A program made the position numbers and the translations under genes. From contig PKSW01000069.1 of NCBI GenBank assembly GCA_002869465.1, positions 1-6,272 on the forward strand: a DNA stretch of 6,272 nt, written 5' to 3'. Shown in pieces: positions 5,195 to 6,272 of this stretch (the stretch's first letter is position 1; each line of letters opens with the position of its first letter). Origin of the DNA: Marinilabiliales bacterium. GTDB taxonomy: Bacteria > Bacteroidota > Bacteroidia > Bacteroidales > F082. A model generated the notes under the pieces. The model saw only the letters and a program-made list of their open reading frames with translations, was not told where the DNA came from and did no database searches.

Positions 5195-6272
5195 ATGAGA
5201 AAAATTACAATTTTGCTGACGTTCTTGTTTTTCATTGGTACCATTGGTGCCTTTGCACAGGAAGCAAGGACTGTTCAAGGTAAAGTTACCAGTAGCGAGG
5301 ACGGAAGTGGTATTCCTGGTGTGAGTGTTTTTGTAAAAGGCACAACCATTGGTACCGTTACTGATCTCGATGGAAATTTCTTCTTAGACATTGAGCCAAC
5401 CCACACAACACTTGTGTTTCAATATGTGGGAATGGAAACTCAGGAGATTAATGTTGAACAACTATCACAAGTTGATGTTGTTCTTAGTCCTGATGCAATT
5501 CTAATGGAAGAAGTTGTGGTAACTGCGCTGGGTATCTCCCGCGAGAAAAAATCGCTGGGATATGCTGTACAGGAACTCAATGGAGATGCTGTGAGCGATG
5601 TTAAAAGTGTAAACTTTGTTAACTCACTCTCGGGTAAATCTGCTGGTGTTGACATTTTACAGGCGAATACCATGGGTGGTTCTGCCAACGTCATCATTAG
5701 GGGTACAACATCATTAACTCAGAATAACCAGGCGTTATTCGTAGTTGACGGTGTTCCTTTTAACAACAACAACACAAACGAAGACAGGCCTGTTGCCGGT
5801 ACAACAGCCACATACCAGAACGATGGTTGGGGTGGTTACGATTACGGTAACAACGCCATGGACATCAACCCGGATGACGTTGAGAGCATCACAGTACTTA
5901 AAGGTGCTGCCGCTACTGCTCTTTACGGTTCACGTGCCGCAAATGGTGTTATTCTTATCACTACCAAAAAAGGTAAATTAGCTGCATCAGGCAAAAAACG
6001 CATTGGCGTTACCTGGAATGCCGGGATTGAAATGACTCAAGCTGATTTGTCAACTGCTCCCCATTATCAAGATAAATATGGTGGTGGTTATGGACCTTTT
6101 TATGATAATGAAGGTGTTCCCGGTGCCGAAGATTACTATTTCTTCTATGCTGACCTCGACGGTGATGGCGATAAAGAATTGATCGCACCTACACCAGAGG
6201 ATGCATCATGGGGACACAAATTTGATGAGAATCTGATGGTAGTTCAATGGGACAACCTTGACCCGCTGAATC
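5195..6272 (+). CDS. SusC/RagA-family TonB-dependent outer-membrane receptor, N-terminal part (3' end outside window)
   Basis: Outer-membrane transporter that, usually with a SusD-like lipoprotein, imports glycans, peptides or other large nutrients using TonB energy. The frame is open from ATG 5195 to the window end, giving 359 of the usual ~1000 residues. Seen: a signal peptide (residues 1-21, MRK, hydrophobic core, cleavage after AFA); a carboxypeptidase-regulatory-like domain at about 26-98 (VQGKVTSSEDGSGIPGVSV ... GTVTDLDGNF); a TonB-box-like MEEVVVTALG at 104-113; a plug domain to about 260 with the SusC hallmark KGAAATALYGSRAANGV (236-252) followed by ILITTKKG; then the start of the barrel, including PEDASWGHKFD (334-344). 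No extra STN domain precedes the plug, so anti-sigma signalling is not indicated. It appears independent of the upstream genes (222-base gap). Substrate cannot be told; a susD partner would lie beyond the right edge. Confidence 0.95.
   Translation, partial: MRKITILLTFLFFIGTIGAFAQEARTVQGKVTSSEDGSGIPGVSVFVKGTTIGTVTDLDGNFFLDIEPTHTTLVFQYVGMETQEINVEQLSQVDVVLSPDAILMEEVVVTALGISREKKSLGYAVQELNGDAVSDVKSVNFVNSLSGKSAGVDILQANTMGGSANVIIRGTTSLTQNNQALFVVDGVPFNNNNTNEDRPVAGTTATYQNDGWGGYDYGNNAMDINPDDVESITVLKGAAATALYGSRAANGVILITTKKGKLAASGKKRIGVTWNAGIEMTQADLSTAPHYQDKYGGGYGPFYDNEGVPGAEDYYFFYADLDGDGDKELIAPTPEDASWGHKFDENLMVVQWDNLDPLN

Noticed and set aside
1..6272. Mobile element, CRISPR array, tRNA or rRNA gene
   Set aside because: No transposase or integrase motif, no regularly spaced repeat, and no tRNA- or rRNA-like sequence was recognised by eye on either strand; intergenic space is too small for most of these.

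Overview
The window looks like a chromosomal segment from a member of the Bacteroidota. Three things suggest this: a SusC/RagA-type TonB-dependent outer-membrane protein at the right edge, the near absence of Shine-Dalgarno sequences before any start codon, and upstream elements fitting the Bacteroidota -7 consensus TAnnTTTG. Coding DNA is moderately AT-rich and the intergenic stretches are strongly AT-rich. Genus cannot be told from the sequence alone.

Layout, left to right. (1) Positions 1-552 hold the C-terminal part of histidyl-tRNA synthetase (hisS), entering from the left. (2) Only 9 bases later comes a full histidine ammonia-lyase-type enzyme (hutH-like, 562-2082) with every catalytic residue I can place against the Pseudomonas HutH family. 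(3) A small thioredoxin-fold protein lies on the minus strand (2079-2417), converging on hutH so that the two stop codons share bases. (4) A 153-base divergent promoter region follows. (5) A second complete but clearly divergent MIO-family ammonia-lyase or aminomutase lies at 2571-4094. (6) Two small four-helix membrane proteins follow (4121-4543 and 4553-4972). They look like diverged tandem duplicates, and the second appears to start at TTG. (7) A 222-base AT-rich gap carries a likely promoter. (8) The start of a SusC-like receptor (5195 to beyond the right edge) has a signal peptide, a carboxypeptidase-regulatory-like domain and most of the plug domain.

How they fit together. The left half centres on L-histidine: HisRS charges it to tRNA and HutH deaminates it to urocanate. 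No hutU, hutI or hutG is visible, so the window does not contain a complete histidine-utilisation operon. The second MIO enzyme keeps the histidine-lyase hallmark glutamate but differs at the substrate-selectivity loop and nearby positions. Its substrate, and whether it is a lyase or a 2,3-aminomutase, are open; this is the most interesting question here. The two membrane proteins follow it on the same strand with short gaps and could be co-transcribed, but their function is unknown. The SusC-like gene appears to be a separate transcription unit. I see no mobile element, CRISPR array, rRNA or tRNA gene, and no convincing intrinsic terminator.
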